From Podospora pseudoanserina (lineage: Eukaryota; Ascomycota; Sordariomycetes; Sordariales; Podosporaceae): a stretch of DNA of 64,000 bases. The notes beneath the pieces are model-generated. The model worked only from the letters and a program-made list of their open reading frames with translations. It was not told the DNA's origin and did not search any database. Shown here one piece after another: positions 46,445 to 57,253 of this stretch (its first letter is position 1; each line of letters starts with the position of its first letter). The stretch covers positions 3,286,001 through 3,350,000 of the forward strand of contig NC_085921.1 in assembly GCF_035222485.1 (NCBI RefSeq), read 5' to 3'. The position numbers were made by a program, and so were the translations under genes.

Positions 46445-49400
46445 GACGTCAAGCCAACCATAGCGTGCGGGTCGCGGGATCAGGACGGAGATCAACACGC
46501 AGGATTAAGAAAAAGTAGGTAGGTAAGGTAATCGGTAGGTGAGGATACCTAGAAGTGGAACAAGCGTACGGTATGGACGGGGTGGTTCCCGTTATGCGCC
46601 CAGAGATAGAGAAAGATTGAATGACATCGGGCGTTGGATCAAAGAGGGTGCAAGTTCCAAGTTTTTGGGAAGATGGAGAAGAGCTCACTCAACCGCGCCC
46701 AAGGCTCTTTACTAACAATCACGTCCCTTCCCAGTTTTTCTTTCATCTTTTCCACTGCGGCCTCGGCGGTGTGCGCTTGCGGTACGGTACCTGAAGCCAA
46801 GCCTAGAGAAAACAGACCCCCGGGAGCGACGGACCCACCGGCAGGGCTACCCTACCCACTCCTAACCACTGACATGCTCTCCTTGCCGTTCCGCGACGTC
46901 ACGACATGTGTGATATAACTTGAAGTGAGGGGAAATAGGATCTGGTCGAACCCTCATCTGACCTCACAGCCGACAAGATATCGCATTCTGTCGTTTGACG
47001 AGCTCGAATTGCGGTGCCGGCTTATCCAGTTCCTGAGAACCGGAGCTGACTCGGAAGCGGCGAACCACCATTCATGGGGCAAGTCCAACCATTGTCTTAG
47101 CTATTCCTGTCGAGCTATCGATATTCAAGACACTGGGTTGGGGGATATCCGGCATCCCGAACCCTCAGCCGACCTCTTTTTGGTAAACCCCTTACAAGCA
47201 CCGAGGCCCGGAAGGCTGGTCCTGGCTAGGTACCCCGCAGGTTCTCACAAGCCTGTTCCCGACAGCCAGTCTGCTCCCGCGTAGAGGGCAAAGATATAAG
47301 AAGGCCATGGCTGAGCTCGTAGCTGTTGTGTTAGGATGCTCCCGCAGGAACGAGTGCTACTACACTAGACTAGCTAACCACGACAATCTTGGCCCGGATA
47401 TGCCCGCGCGGATACGATATCGCGCCGATTTCTTTTCAATGGCACGAGAACGAACGGACGACGGAAGAAATGGTACGAGGACACCAACGTCCCATGTTTA
47501 AAGCTCCCCTCCCGCGCCGGGATCGCCCCGGTCCTACGCGATCGGATGAGAAGGCCGTTTCCCACGGAGGGACAGCCCCGCCATCGGCATGCCCTGGGCA
47601 CAGACCACTGTCCTTCGCTTGCATGCAACAATCATGGGCCTGGAAAGCCATCTCATTGGTCAGTTTTTGTAGTAGCGATACAAACATTTACCTGATCATA
47701 GATGAGGGGAGCTCTTATGCTTGTCCAGTAGGCAGTGCTCGTTTTCCATCAAAAGAAAGGCATTCTGCTGATACACAGCATCGTGGGATGCGCTAGACGC
47801 CTTGCCTCGTGCGTGGCACGCTCTAATTTCTCCGATTCTTCGCAATGTGTGTTTCCGTCAGCTGGCGAGGTATCTGCCGTGCAGCAACAGTGTTCCCCTT
47901 TGGGAAGCCGGCATGGCGAAGAGGCCAAAGAAAGCGGCCGGGCCGCTGTGGTGCAAGCCGCTGCTCGCATTGCATATGGTCTTCCTATGTCCCAAATAGG
48001 AGAGCGAGATCGCGGCGACCAATCACTCTGAAGACAACAAGTATGCGGTATAGCACGGAAGCTCAGCCTCTTCTTCCGTGAGCGACAGCAGTCAACATGG
48101 TCGCCCGGTCCGGCCGCGGAGGTGGTGAATTCCTTCATGCACCCGGCCACTGAAAGAAACGTTTCGTCGATTGGAATTTGTGGGGTTTGGGCGCTGTGAT
48201 GAAATCTACAGTTGGCATATGTATGTATGGTAATTGTGTGTGATGTTGGTTCCGTAATATCGACGTTGCAATCTGTGCATCTGTGCCTCTCCAGTAGTGT
48301 TTCTGACGTTGTTTCGTGAGTACGCCATAAATACCCCCTCATCTGTGGCCGGCAGTCTGAGACAGTGTGCCTATTGTGTGCCAACTCTGCAGCAATTGTC
48401 TTGCTTTTCGACGACAAAAACATGAATGCTTCCTTCTCCCACCACCATGATGATGAGTGAAAGATCTCGATGTTGATAGAAGAAGTCAGGCTGCAGCGCA
48501 TCAAACAGTGGACCACCCCACCCCGCCAATCAACCCCACCATCAAGACCTGTTCTTCAAGCCCAGCTGAGAAGCAAACATCAATATCAACACCCAAAACG
48601 GCAACTTCTTTGATAGACAGCTGCAGAGGGATGTTGAGGAAGCAAGCCACTGAGGTGTTCACCGTAGACGGTATGTGCTTCCTCGCTGCAAGATAGATGC
48701 CGGTTCAGAGTACCATTTTCCCTCATTTTTTTCCTTTCAAGCCTTGTTCAGCTGTGCTGGGAGGCACAAAGCCCACTTTTGGTCCTAGCCCAGGGCCAGG
48801 TCTCGGCGTTTTGTCATTTTCGGCGGCCCTTGCGATTTCCACAATTGCAATCTCCCTTTGGCGTGATTTCAGGACGTGGGATGGTGGTCCGGCTCATCCT
48901 TCAATAAAGGCTGGATATTAAGGACAGAAAAACAGGACGACGAGAGACGAGGAAAGACGGCATCATCTCGAGGAAGACAAAGAATCAAGGAAGGGGATCT
49001 CTTATCAGTGTGGTGAGCAAACAGCAGGGAAGCTTTGCCGGAGCTTGTCAGGCCGCCCTTGTCAGTCGGAGCAGCGCAGCCGCGGGCACTCGGATCATCT
49101 CCACACCATAACATCATCGGACAAGGAACCACTTGCCCAGTCTCCGCAGGGCATGCAACGTGGGAGCGCCAAGTCTCGGCCGCTCCAAAGTCACTCAACT
49201 CAACCTTTTTGAACCACGCCCGTCCCGCTTCCCCCCCCCATCATCCATTTCCACGACACAAACATCTCCAGTCCTCCTCCTCACCTCGTTGATCTTCGGT
49301 CCCGACCTGCTCCGCGACCTCGGGAAAGCTTCAAGCTTCACTAGACAAGCGCCAATCAGTATTGCCATCCGCCGTTGCTATCATCTTAGCAGCACCACTC

Positions 49401-49597
49401 TCTCAGCGGCGGCCGCCCAATCGCCCTTGGTGAACCTCGGCGTGGCCGTCACAACAACCAATTTTGAAAGCTAAAAGTCCTACGACACCCACCAATTCGA
49501 GTCTTGCCGTTTCCCTGGAGATAACGACGCCATTTATATCCGCACCGATCGCCCCTCTCGACCTCGACGACGCTCTCAGCTACTCGCCCTTGCGCGC
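46445..49597. other. Long divergent intergenic region
   Basis: About 3.15 kb between the syg1 start and the next plus-strand start, the longest gene-free gap here. A 255-codon minus-strand open frame (48516-47749) has unbiased, Cys/His/Thr-rich composition without motifs and I do not support it. Short GTAGGT repeats lie at 46515-46550. No tRNA, rRNA or transposon sequence was recognised. It may hold long leaders or an unrecognised noncoding RNA. Confidence 0.45.
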
Positions 49598-50749
49598 ATG
49601 CTTGTTCAGGCGTCGCATGCGCGACCGGCCGGAACAATGCTTGAAACTGAATATGCTCGCCGGCGAGCCCCTCCCATGGATCCGGCGATGAGCGCCATTG
49701 CCTATTCCCATTCCAGGACCCGCACAACCTCGTCGAACATTTTTCCCGCCCACTTTCAATCGCCGGCCGCCCCTCCAAACAATTACTACCCGCAAACACA
49801 TCTGGCTCAACCTCATGTGCAGCATCAGCGCCGGTCTCCCAGTGTAAATACGTTCAGCACCAATTCCAGCGGCGGTGCCCCTTACAGAAACTCCCCTTCC
49901 ATGGACATCAGGAGATCGACCTCGAGCCGTTCCGGCGGGGCACCCGGTTCTCCCCAGCAGCCAGGAGGCTATGTGGCCCTCCTTCGAAAGCAAAAAGCTA
50001 CGGTATGGTGCGACCGCGCTCAGCAGGAAGATGCCAGGCTTCTCGCCCAGCAACGCATGGCCAAGGTGCGGGCTAACTCCGAGGTGGTCGGAACCAACAA
50101 CAGCCCTTCGCTCGGACCCGTGAGTGCCGGTCGGACCTCGACCGGGCTCAGCTCTGCCGGCGGAAAGGTTGCAGCAAAGATCAGACACCACGGAAAACCC
50201 ACCGTTATCGGATACTCCCCAGGAAGCAACTTCAACGTCGTCGGCGGTGTTCCTTTACGTCTTAGTGCTACGGAGGTGGAGGGCGAGGAAAGCGAAGATG
50301 AAGCCACCATTCAGAGATCCAATCACCGCCGGCAAGGTAGTTCCAGCAGGAGCAGCACGACCAGCAGCAGGAAAACAGCACCACCGTATCGCTCGTCCGG
50401 AGGCCTCGGTCAGGTTACACAAGGTGGAGGAACTCGGTGGAGCCCGCACGGAACCCCCGAACGGTCAGGATCACTGGTAGAGGACACGCAGGGCGAGCAA
50501 CAATTCGCCAGCGAGGAGGCTTATGGGAAAGCAAAGAGCTTCGCCAGCGGTAGCAGCGGTGAGCGACTGGACACTGTGCCTGACCTCCAGGCAAACAGTG
50601 CACAGGTGGCCAACAACAGTGCGAGAAATGCCTCGTTGACCCGCGAAAAAAGTTTGAGAACACCAGACGAGCTCAAGAGACGAGGAAGTGTGGACGAGAG
50701 AACAATGACTCTCACGACTGGCCGCTTGTATATTGCCAACCCTGATTGA
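49598..50749 (+). CDS. Conserved-looking disordered protein of unknown function
   Basis: Not recognised. A single exon of 383 residues from the ATG at 49598; ATGs at 49637 (MLETEYARRRAPP) and 49676 (MDPAMSAIAYSHS) are alternatives, the last giving the cleanest start. Most of the protein is Ser/Gly/Gln/Asn-rich and probably disordered. One block looks ordered and conserved: GGYVALLRKQKATVWCDRAQ followed by QEDARLLAQQRMAKVRA, a predicted amphipathic helix with a Trp-Cys pair. Further on are KPTVIGYSPGSNFNVVGGVP with LRLSATEVEGEESEDE, and RSNHRRQGSSSRSS, a possible phosphorylation cluster. The end, LTTGRLYIANPD, looks like a conserved C-terminal tag. No membrane segment or signal peptide. Coding status is supported by length, third-position bias and the ordered block. 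Confidence 0.75.
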   Translation: MLVQASHARPAGTMLETEYARRRAPPMDPAMSAIAYSHSRTRTTSSNIFPAHFQSPAAPPNNYYPQTHLAQPHVQHQRRSPSVNTFSTNSSGGAPYRNSPSMDIRRSTSSRSGGAPGSPQQPGGYVALLRKQKATVWCDRAQQEDARLLAQQRMAKVRANSEVVGTNNSPSLGPVSAGRTSTGLSSAGGKVAAKIRHHGKPTVIGYSPGSNFNVVGGVPLRLSATEVEGEESEDEATIQRSNHRRQGSSSRSSTTSSRKTAPPYRSSGGLGQVTQGGGTRWSPHGTPERSGSLVEDTQGEQQFASEEAYGKAKSFASGSSGERLDTVPDLQANSAQVANNSARNASLTREKSLRTPDELKRRGSVDERTMTLTTGRLYIANPD

Positions 50750-52111
50750 AAATGCTATGGAGGGTTAATGTGGATGGGTGTTTGGCGTTTGTTTCTTTTT
50801 CACTTTTGCTTCGCACCAATACCCCTCTTTTTTCAAGGGCAACGATCGTTCATGGGCCGTCGCTCAAAGCATAGTTAGCGCAATGGATTCAGTATGAGTT
50901 TCTTCTGGTTTCAACATAACATACCCGCCACTCGCTGTCTGTTGTTTATGCTGGTCATGGCATGTGGCATAGTATACAGTTTGGTTTGGAGCAAATCCAG
51001 GGCCAGAAAAAGCAGGACTCGGTCCTCAGCAAAATTTTCACCGGATCAAGAATTTCTTTTGGATACCTAACCTTTTGTGTACACTTCCCCTCTTCATGTG
51101 ACGTTGTAGGCTGCTAATCGGTGCTATGGAGATCAATCGATGACGACAGAATATACCAGAGCAACGGTTCCCCTTCTGAGCAATAGCTAAAAAACCTTGC
51201 CAGAGGGGTTGGCGGCTATTATTCCGGATTTTGGTCGTGATGAGTTCCTTGGAAGTCGATCCTATACCACGGGGTATTATACGTGACTTTGGCGCCTGCC
51301 CAAGACCCTCAGTTCCATCTACAATAGCCGAACTTTTGAGAGCAGCTGGCCTCACCACCAAAGGAAAAACATCGAGATGCCCCGAACTTTGTATTGTTGA
51401 AGAGGCGTACAGTACTTTGTCAATAAAGACAATGGGAAGGTGAATTCGCTCAAAGTCAAGTGATCACGACGTAGAGAGATATATATTCAGTGACAGGCTT
51501 CAACTTCAACCTCCTCCAATTCTCGCCTCCACAGTCTGCTGCTTTCCCAGTCACCCAAGTACCCCAGACCAAGATACCAGCCACACTACCCGCTCCCGCA
51601 CACTCAAGTCCAGCCACAGCCCAAGCCACTCTAGGGGTAGGGGTAGTACACACTTAACTTACGCTAATTTGACGCGTTACCAACACGCTCTCTTGATTAA
51701 GGACGCGCGACCGAACGCGTTTCTGCCCAGGCTAATCCAGGGCCTTCAAGCAATTTGCCAATCATTGGCCCGCAAGTGCTTGCTCAGTTCAACCTCTCAA
51801 CAACCACATCTCCACCTCCCGATTTGTATCTGAACTTGCAACTCGCGGTCGGGCTTCTAGAGAAATCATTTTCGACATCTTTTCTCCCACTGATCAGTTC
51901 AACATCGAGCGTATACCCGGCATTCTTCACCGCTGGCCATGATTTGAACCTTGCACTGTTCACCCCTCTTTCTTTCTTCTTACCTATTCGACTACGTACC
52001 ATTCTACTGTAATTAGCATCTTGGACCGACCGGGCGATCCCGAACCGCCTACTGATCGAGAGAGAGAGAGAAAGCCATTCGAAGGCATTGGAGTCCAGCA
52101 TTACCGATAAA
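50750..52111. other. Intergenic, upstream of CAF-1 subunit gene
   Basis: No gene supported. The last 100 bp include a (GA)n run at 52060-52072 close to the CAF-1 start, probably in the 5' leader. Open frames on the minus strand that continue into the next gene are antisense shadows. Confidence 0.5.
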
Positions 52112-54151
52112 ATGAAGTCCACCACCCAGGACCCGAGCAAGGATCCCAAGCCGACCGCGTCTGCGAACAAGAAGAGGACTCTGAAGGACTTTTTGGAGTC
52201 GGAGGGACCCAAACCAAAGCCTTGCACCGGAAGTGACAGTACGTGTTGGCTTGATGTAGCAGCAACATATCGATGCTGGGTGTTAACGAATGACCTTTCA
52301 ATAGAGGAGAACGATAACGACAGCCCCGCGAAGAAGAAGATCAAATCACCCAAGACCACCAATGATGATTCGGTGGCCAACGATGACGATCTCGACTCTC
52401 CTCCGAGCTCGCCCCCGCTCATACCTCCCGGCTTGACAGCATCTGGGAGCAGCCCGCCCGACCGGGAGACAACAGCTCCTGATACGCCCTCCCGCCCCCC
52501 ACCAGTCATCCTGACCAAGGCGCCAGCCGATGGGCCGTCCACTGCTAGCACCGATCCCACGCAGAAAACCGTCGAAAAGAGGAAGCGTACCGTTCTGAGT
52601 GCCGAAGAGAAGGCGGCCAAGAGGGCGGAGGAGGAGGCCAAGAAGGCGGAGAGGGAAGCTGCCAAGCAGAAGAAGGCTGAGGAAGCTGCCAAGGCTGAGG
52701 AACTGAAACGCCAGAAGCAGGCGGAGAAGGAGGCAAAGAAGCGGGAGAAGGAAGATGAGCTAGCCAAGAAGAAGCAGGAGAAGGAGGAGAAGGAGAGGAA
52801 GAAGCGGGAGAAGGAGGAGGAGGCGGCCAAGAAGGCTCGCAGCCAAGCGACTCTTACCAGCATGTTCGGCTTGAAGTCCAGCACATCCAAGAAGGACCAG
52901 CCAGCCGTCAAATCTCAGAGCGGTGAGGCGACGACCTCGACAGAGACACCCACCAAGACTCAGGCCAGCGGACAGTCTGCTTATCAACGAATGTTCAAGG
53001 ACTTCTATCTCAAGGAGCATGTCAAGCTGGCGCCAGCGCCAGTCCAGATGGATGAGGAGACTCGGGAGGTGCAGACTAAGATTCTTGACGAGTACATCAA
53101 CGGCACTCGGACGCACACCCCTTCCTCTCGCTTCAATGCCATGGAGGTTCTTGAACTTCCGTTCAAGGTCAAACGTGGTCGCACTTTCCCAAGCGTCAAG
53201 AAGATCATGGCTGAAGTCTCATCATCTGAGTCTCGGACTTCTCAGCAAGCTAACCACCTGCAGGAGCTCCTGAATCAGGTTCCAGTCATCTCCATCAAGT
53301 TCTCCGAGGATGTGCGGCCGCCCTATATTGGGACCATCAGCGACTACCCCAATGGTCTTGGTGCTCTCAAGAAGCTCGCTAGGCGCCCAATCCGGACAGA
53401 CATCCTCCCTCTGGCCTATGACTACGATTCTGAGGCTGAGTGGCAGGAAGAGGATGGCGAAGACATTGAGTCCCTGGATGATGAAGATGATGAAGACGAG
53501 GATGAGGACATGGCGGATTTCCTCGACGATGAGAATGACGTGGGACCCTCACGGATGGTGTTTTCTGGGGGGATGGAGCCTGAGAGCAGCGGACTGTGCT
53601 GGGAAAACCGCAAGCGTGGCACATCTGAGCCGAAGATGTACAAGTTGAGGATGGAGTTTATTCTTGGTAAGCAACCACACATTTCCCCGATCACGCCGAG
53701 CCTTGCTAACCAGCTGCTAGACAAACTTGAACATCACCACAGCGTCGACCCCTTCTCCGCCGCCTACTGGGAGACCTCTAAGCCGGCCAAATCTGAGACA
53801 GGCAACCAGAAGTCGAGTGCAGCTGCGAAGGCGACAAAATCGTCATCCGGTTCGAATTCGAGTCCAAAGACTAAAAAGCAGTCTGCTACACAGGCCTCTT
53901 GTACCGCGCCCACAGATGCGTTCCAGGCTCTTAATGCTGGAACGCGCAAGAAGAAATCTGACCAGCCACTGCCCCCCGATCTGCAGGAGAAGCTCAAGGC
54001 TCTGGTCAGAGAGAGACCCACGCTGAGCAAGGTGGGAGTGATTGAGCTCTTTATGGACAACAATGCCAATTGCAGTAAGAAACAGATCCAGAACGCCTAT
54101 TCTGAGTTGATTGTCAGGGTTGGTAGGGAGCACAAGGTGAAGGGGGAGTAG
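52112..54151 (+). CDS. rlf2: Chromatin assembly factor 1, large subunit (p150/Cac1)
   Basis: Large subunit of CAF-1, which deposits H3-H4 behind the replication fork in the nucleus. Exons 52112-52238, 52305-53666 and 53721-54151 give 639 residues; introns of 66 nt (gtacgt...atag) and 54 nt (gtaagc...ctag). Domains in order: a short basic N-terminus with KKRTLKDFLES, which resembles a PCNA-binding segment; a KER coiled-coil (about 145-225, Lys/Glu/Arg only); QATLTSMFGLKSS right after it, a good second PIP-type match (Q-x-x-L-x-x-M-F); the conserved block KAMLLQF-like SAYQRMFKDFYLKEHVKLAP; acidic ED stretch (about 420-456) for histone binding; MEFIL/DKLEHHHSVDPFSAAYWE across intron 2; and a C-terminal winged helix (LSKVGVIELFMDNNANCSKK). 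The frame extends upstream to 52088 but without ATG, so 52112 is the start. Confidence 0.93.
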   Translation: MKSTTQDPSKDPKPTASANKKRTLKDFLESEGPKPKPCTGSDSTCWLDVAATYRCWVLTNDLSIEENDNDSPAKKKIKSPKTTNDDSVANDDDLDSPPSSPPLIPPGLTASGSSPPDRETTAPDTPSRPPPVILTKAPADGPSTASTDPTQKTVEKRKRTVLSAEEKAAKRAEEEAKKAEREAAKQKKAEEAAKAEELKRQKQAEKEAKKREKEDELAKKKQEKEEKERKKREKEEEAAKKARSQATLTSMFGLKSSTSKKDQPAVKSQSGEATTSTETPTKTQASGQSAYQRMFKDFYLKEHVKLAPAPVQMDEETREVQTKILDEYINGTRTHTPSSRFNAMEVLELPFKVKRGRTFPSVKKIMAEVSSSESRTSQQANHLQELLNQVPVISIKFSEDVRPPYIGTISDYPNGLGALKKLARRPIRTDILPLAYDYDSEAEWQEEDGEDIESLDDEDDEDEDEDMADFLDDENDVGPSRMVFSGGMEPESSGLCWENRKRGTSEPKMYKLRMEFILGKQPHISPITPSLANQLLDKLEHHHSVDPFSAAYWETSKPAKSETGNQKSSAAAKATKSSSGSNSSPKTKKQSATQASCTAPTDAFQALNAGTRKKKSDQPLPPDLQEKLKALVRERPTLSKVGVIELFMDNNANCSKKQIQNAYSELIVRVGREHKVKGE

Positions 54152-55106
54152 TAGACTTTAGTCTCAAGCATCTTTTCCATCTCGGCGGTACACGCATCAG
54201 ACGCACATGGAGTTTGGGTTGGGTCAGGTCGATATCGCATAACAGGGGGGGTGTTTTTGGCGTTTTAGGGAGGATATTCTGCATTCTTCATAGTCACTTG
54301 GGGCGTTGTATTCTGGAGGGACTATCATCACGGTCACAGGGCGAAAAGAACCACATTTTGACCTTGAGAAGTGGGTCAAAATCAGGTTTGCATCTGCATT
54401 CATTTTTCAACGGAAGATTAAAGGGGACGAGGGGTTGTCTAGTCTGATCTGTCGGTTCCTTCATTATTGTTACCGCGACATAACAGGGAGTTGGCCCTTT
54501 TGACAGATTGAAGATGACTGGACAAGATGAAAGGAGGGATGGGGATTTAAGAGGCTTGAGGATGGGGTGAAATTTTCTCTCTTGTTGTTGTCTGAGAGGT
54601 TCAAGATCTGGGGGCTCTCATAGCTACTGTATTATGTTCAATAGAGGCGGCGCATAGGGAAGGGGGGGGGGACAAAATTGGGGTTGGGGGTTAATGGTTT
54701 GGCGTTTAATATGCCCTCTTTTCTTCTGTTTTTCACAGCGAAACTAGGTATCATGGGGGGGGAAGGGTAGATAGCGAGGGTATCGGCTGTTTTTTTCTTT
54801 GATTTCTTGAGGTGAGGGCTGGTAGCCTGAGGTATTAGTTTAGGTTGATCCCAGAAATGAGTGTTTTTGATGTAGCTGTGTGAGGTCATTGAAGAGGGTG
54901 GTGAGAGAATGTGAACAATGATGTATGATGAATGGCGGGCATGTCAATGACGTTGGTGTCTTGGTTTAGTGTAGTGAGGTGATGTGATGGCTTTGATAAA
55001 GGGAGTGTGGGGACCTCGCCTCAACTTGCTATCTACTCATATTGCATTCCATAACACAGCTCCAATCCACATCCGCACCTCCAAGTTCACGATATCTACA
55101 GTCAAA
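54152..55106. other. Intergenic, CAF-1 3' flank to DUF3140 gene
   Basis: Nearly 1 kb, G/T-rich, without a supported gene or RNA. Leader of the next gene probably begins near 55000. Confidence 0.55.
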
Positions 55107-55524
55107 ATGGTCAAAGACACTTCCACCGTCATCCAGTATGCACCATCACCAGCCTTGTTACCTATGCCAACATGCATTGACGACAGATGTGAACAGAGAA
55201 TTCAACGAACTAGTCAACATGACAGCCCCGGAACTGGAAGACTGGCTGACAACCTCTGCCTCCACGTCCTCCGGCTGGGCAAAAGATGATGGGTCGGGGG
55301 AGAGCATAGGACACGAAAGCGGGAGACATATTGTTGAGATGTTGAGCAAAAACCCGGAGAGGGATCCGCAGGGGTATGAGGAGGGGGATATACCTCATAT
55401 GAGAAAAGTGGTGGCTTATTGCAAACGGCATTTGGCGCAGGAGGGGGAGGCGAAGAAGGATGCAGAGGGGAGGAGTTATAAGAGTTTGAAGAATTGGGGG
55501 CACGATGCTTTGAAGAAGGAGTGA
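55107..55524 (+). CDS. DUF3140-type small protein
   Basis: Small soluble protein of the DUF3140 type; function unknown. Exons 55107-55135 and 55197-55524 with a 61-nt intron (gtatgc...gaacag) give 118 residues. Splicing joins MVKDTSTVIQ directly to EFNELVNMTAPELEDWL, the family signature (an E-F-x-x-L-V-N-M-T core followed by E-L-x-x-W-L). Then come GESIGHESGRHIVEMLSKNP, a Y-E-E-G-D-I linker, HMRKVVAYCKRHLAQ and SLKNWGHDAL at the end, all typical. Two other acceptors inside the intron (ending 55184) would break the signature, which is why the downstream one was chosen. Related proteins occur in bacteria as well as fungi. Confidence 0.88.
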
Positions 55525-56028
55525 GCTTTCTATATTCTACAGTACCTGGAGGATTTCATGTGGTAGAAAATTGAAAAGTGGTGAAGATTGAGGAAAGAGT
55601 GGTGCCCCACAAAGATCAAGGGTCCCGGCAGTTTTCCATCAACCCCAGGGCTTAGCGCGTCTCGCCTCTCACTAAAAATAACGATTGGAGGGGTGGCCCC
55701 ACTCAGCACTGACCAAGCCGCCGCCTGGAATTCCCAGGGCCAATAGCCAACCAGAAGCTCGGGATCAGATGCCAGATCAGACGGGCGAACGCGCAAGCAG
55801 GGCAGGGCGCAGCAGCATTTGGTGTTAAGAGGGAACTTGAAACACCAGATTCTCAACTCTATTTTCTTGTTGTTGTTCTCTTTTTCTTCATTTCTGTTTT
55901 TTTTTTCCCCCTTCCCCTCCCGACGACGCTATCTCGGCGACGACATTCGTTTTTCGCGACTGTTTACTTGCCCCGCCATCTACAACACCGGTATTTAATT
56001 AGAAGTAAACACCACCACCACCACCACG
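55525..56028. other. Intergenic, promoter of M50B-like gene
   Basis: 3' flank of the DUF3140 gene, then a T/C-rich stretch (55860-55920) and a likely leader ending in (CCA)n just before the start codon at 56029. No gene seen. Confidence 0.55.
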
Positions 56029-56677
56029 ATGGCTCCCACAAGCCCACCACCACCAACCTGGGCAACCCTCGGCCGCGCAACCGCCCTCACCCTCACACCC
56101 CACCTCCTCCCCCGAGACCACTCAGTTATCTCCAAACGCGCCCTCGCCGTAACCGACGCCCAAAAAGTCACCCTCGGCGTCATCGCCGCCTACGTAGTCG
56201 GCATCGCCATCCTCTGGAACGTGCCCTACATCCGGTGGATCCTCTGGCCCTTCAAGATGCTCGTCATCGCCTTTCACGAGTTCGGGCACGCAATCACTTG
56301 TGTGCTCACCGGCGGGAAGGTCAAGTCCATATCCCTTGACCCCAGAGAGGGGGGGGTGACGCACATGCAGGGTGGGAGGTCAGGATTAACTCTACCGGCC
56401 GGGTACCTCGGGAGTTCGCTCATCGGGGCGTTGCTCACGTTTGCGGGCTTCAACATCAATGCGAGCAAGGTTGCGAGCATTGTTATCGGGGTGGCGTTTT
56501 TGATGACGGTTTGGTGGGGGAGGAGGGATTGGCTCACGGTCGGGACGGTGGTGGCGGCGGTTGGGTTATTGGTGGGGTGTTGGTTTATTAGGGGGGCGGA
56601 GGCGTTGAGGTTTGTGGTGTTGTTTATTGGGGTTATGAGCAGTTTGTATAGTGTTTGGGATATTGTAAGTCTCATAC

Positions 56678-56717
<40 letters not shown>

Positions 56718-56973
56718 AGCTGGGTTTGGGATGGGGGGTGTTGCTGACAAAGGATAATAGTGCGATGATTTGATCCTGAGAAAGGTTAATAGTTCGGACG
56801 CGAGTGTGTTTGCAAAGAGGTATGGGGGCTCGAGTCAGTGTTGGGGGGTTATCTGGTCGGTGATTTCGCTGTGTTTTATGGCGGCGGGCATTGTGGCGGG
56901 CATTGCGGCTTTTCCACAGAGTGCGGAGCAGCAGAGGGAGGATGCGCAGAAGTTTATTCCGACGAGGTTTTGA
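56029..56973 (+). CDS. M50B-like membrane metallopeptidase
   Basis: Putative intramembrane zinc peptidase of the fungal M50B-like group; substrate unknown. Exons 56029-56664 and 56761-56973 with a 96-nt intron (gtaagt...aatag) give 282 residues. The catalytic HEFGH (HEXXH) sits at the start of a conserved stretch, MLVIAFHEFGHAITCVLTGG (about residue 78-97), followed by KSISLDPREGGVTHMQGG and LPAGYLGSSLIGALLTFAGF, matching the family's Asn/Asp-Pro and Gly-rich second motif. About six hydrophobic segments are seen: about 46-62 (LGVIAAYVVGIAILWNVPYI), 75-93, 125-145, 150-165, 172-190 and 200-215, plus one in exon 2 (GVIWSVISLCFMAAGIVAGI). The intron holds a long (AC)n microsatellite. Both the membrane layout and the HEXXH placement support the call. 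Confidence 0.88.
56681..56713 (+). repeat. (AC)n microsatellite in an intron
   Basis: About 16 uninterrupted AC dinucleotides within the single intron of the M50B-like gene, between the donor (56665) and the acceptor (56760). Length variation here would change intron length only. Confidence 0.95.
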
Positions 56974-57253
56974 AGGGGTGGGAGTTCTTGATTTGGGGGT
57001 GAGGAAGTTGGGACAACAGAACAGGGTAATGGCAGAGTTGGGGTGTACGATGGTTACTTGGTCGATCAGGTGGATAGGGATATGTATGAGCTAATGATAC
57101 CCACGGTTTTCTTTCCTTCAACAGCTCCACTGGCTATGTTGTGGGAACTGAGCTGGTGACATCTTGGGTTTGATGGGTGTGAAAACAACAGCTGGAGATC
57201 GGCAGAAGAACAATCTCGATCAAGGGTTGCATCCCCATCCGATCGACAAGCCA

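Noticed and set aside
47749-48516. 255-codon minus-strand frame in the long intergenic region
   Set aside because: No conserved block, no bias, no splice partners.
51784-52911. 375-codon minus-strand frame, Ser/Phe/Leu-rich
   Set aside because: Antisense of the CAF-1 KER and N-terminal region; composition is the complement of Lys/Glu codons.
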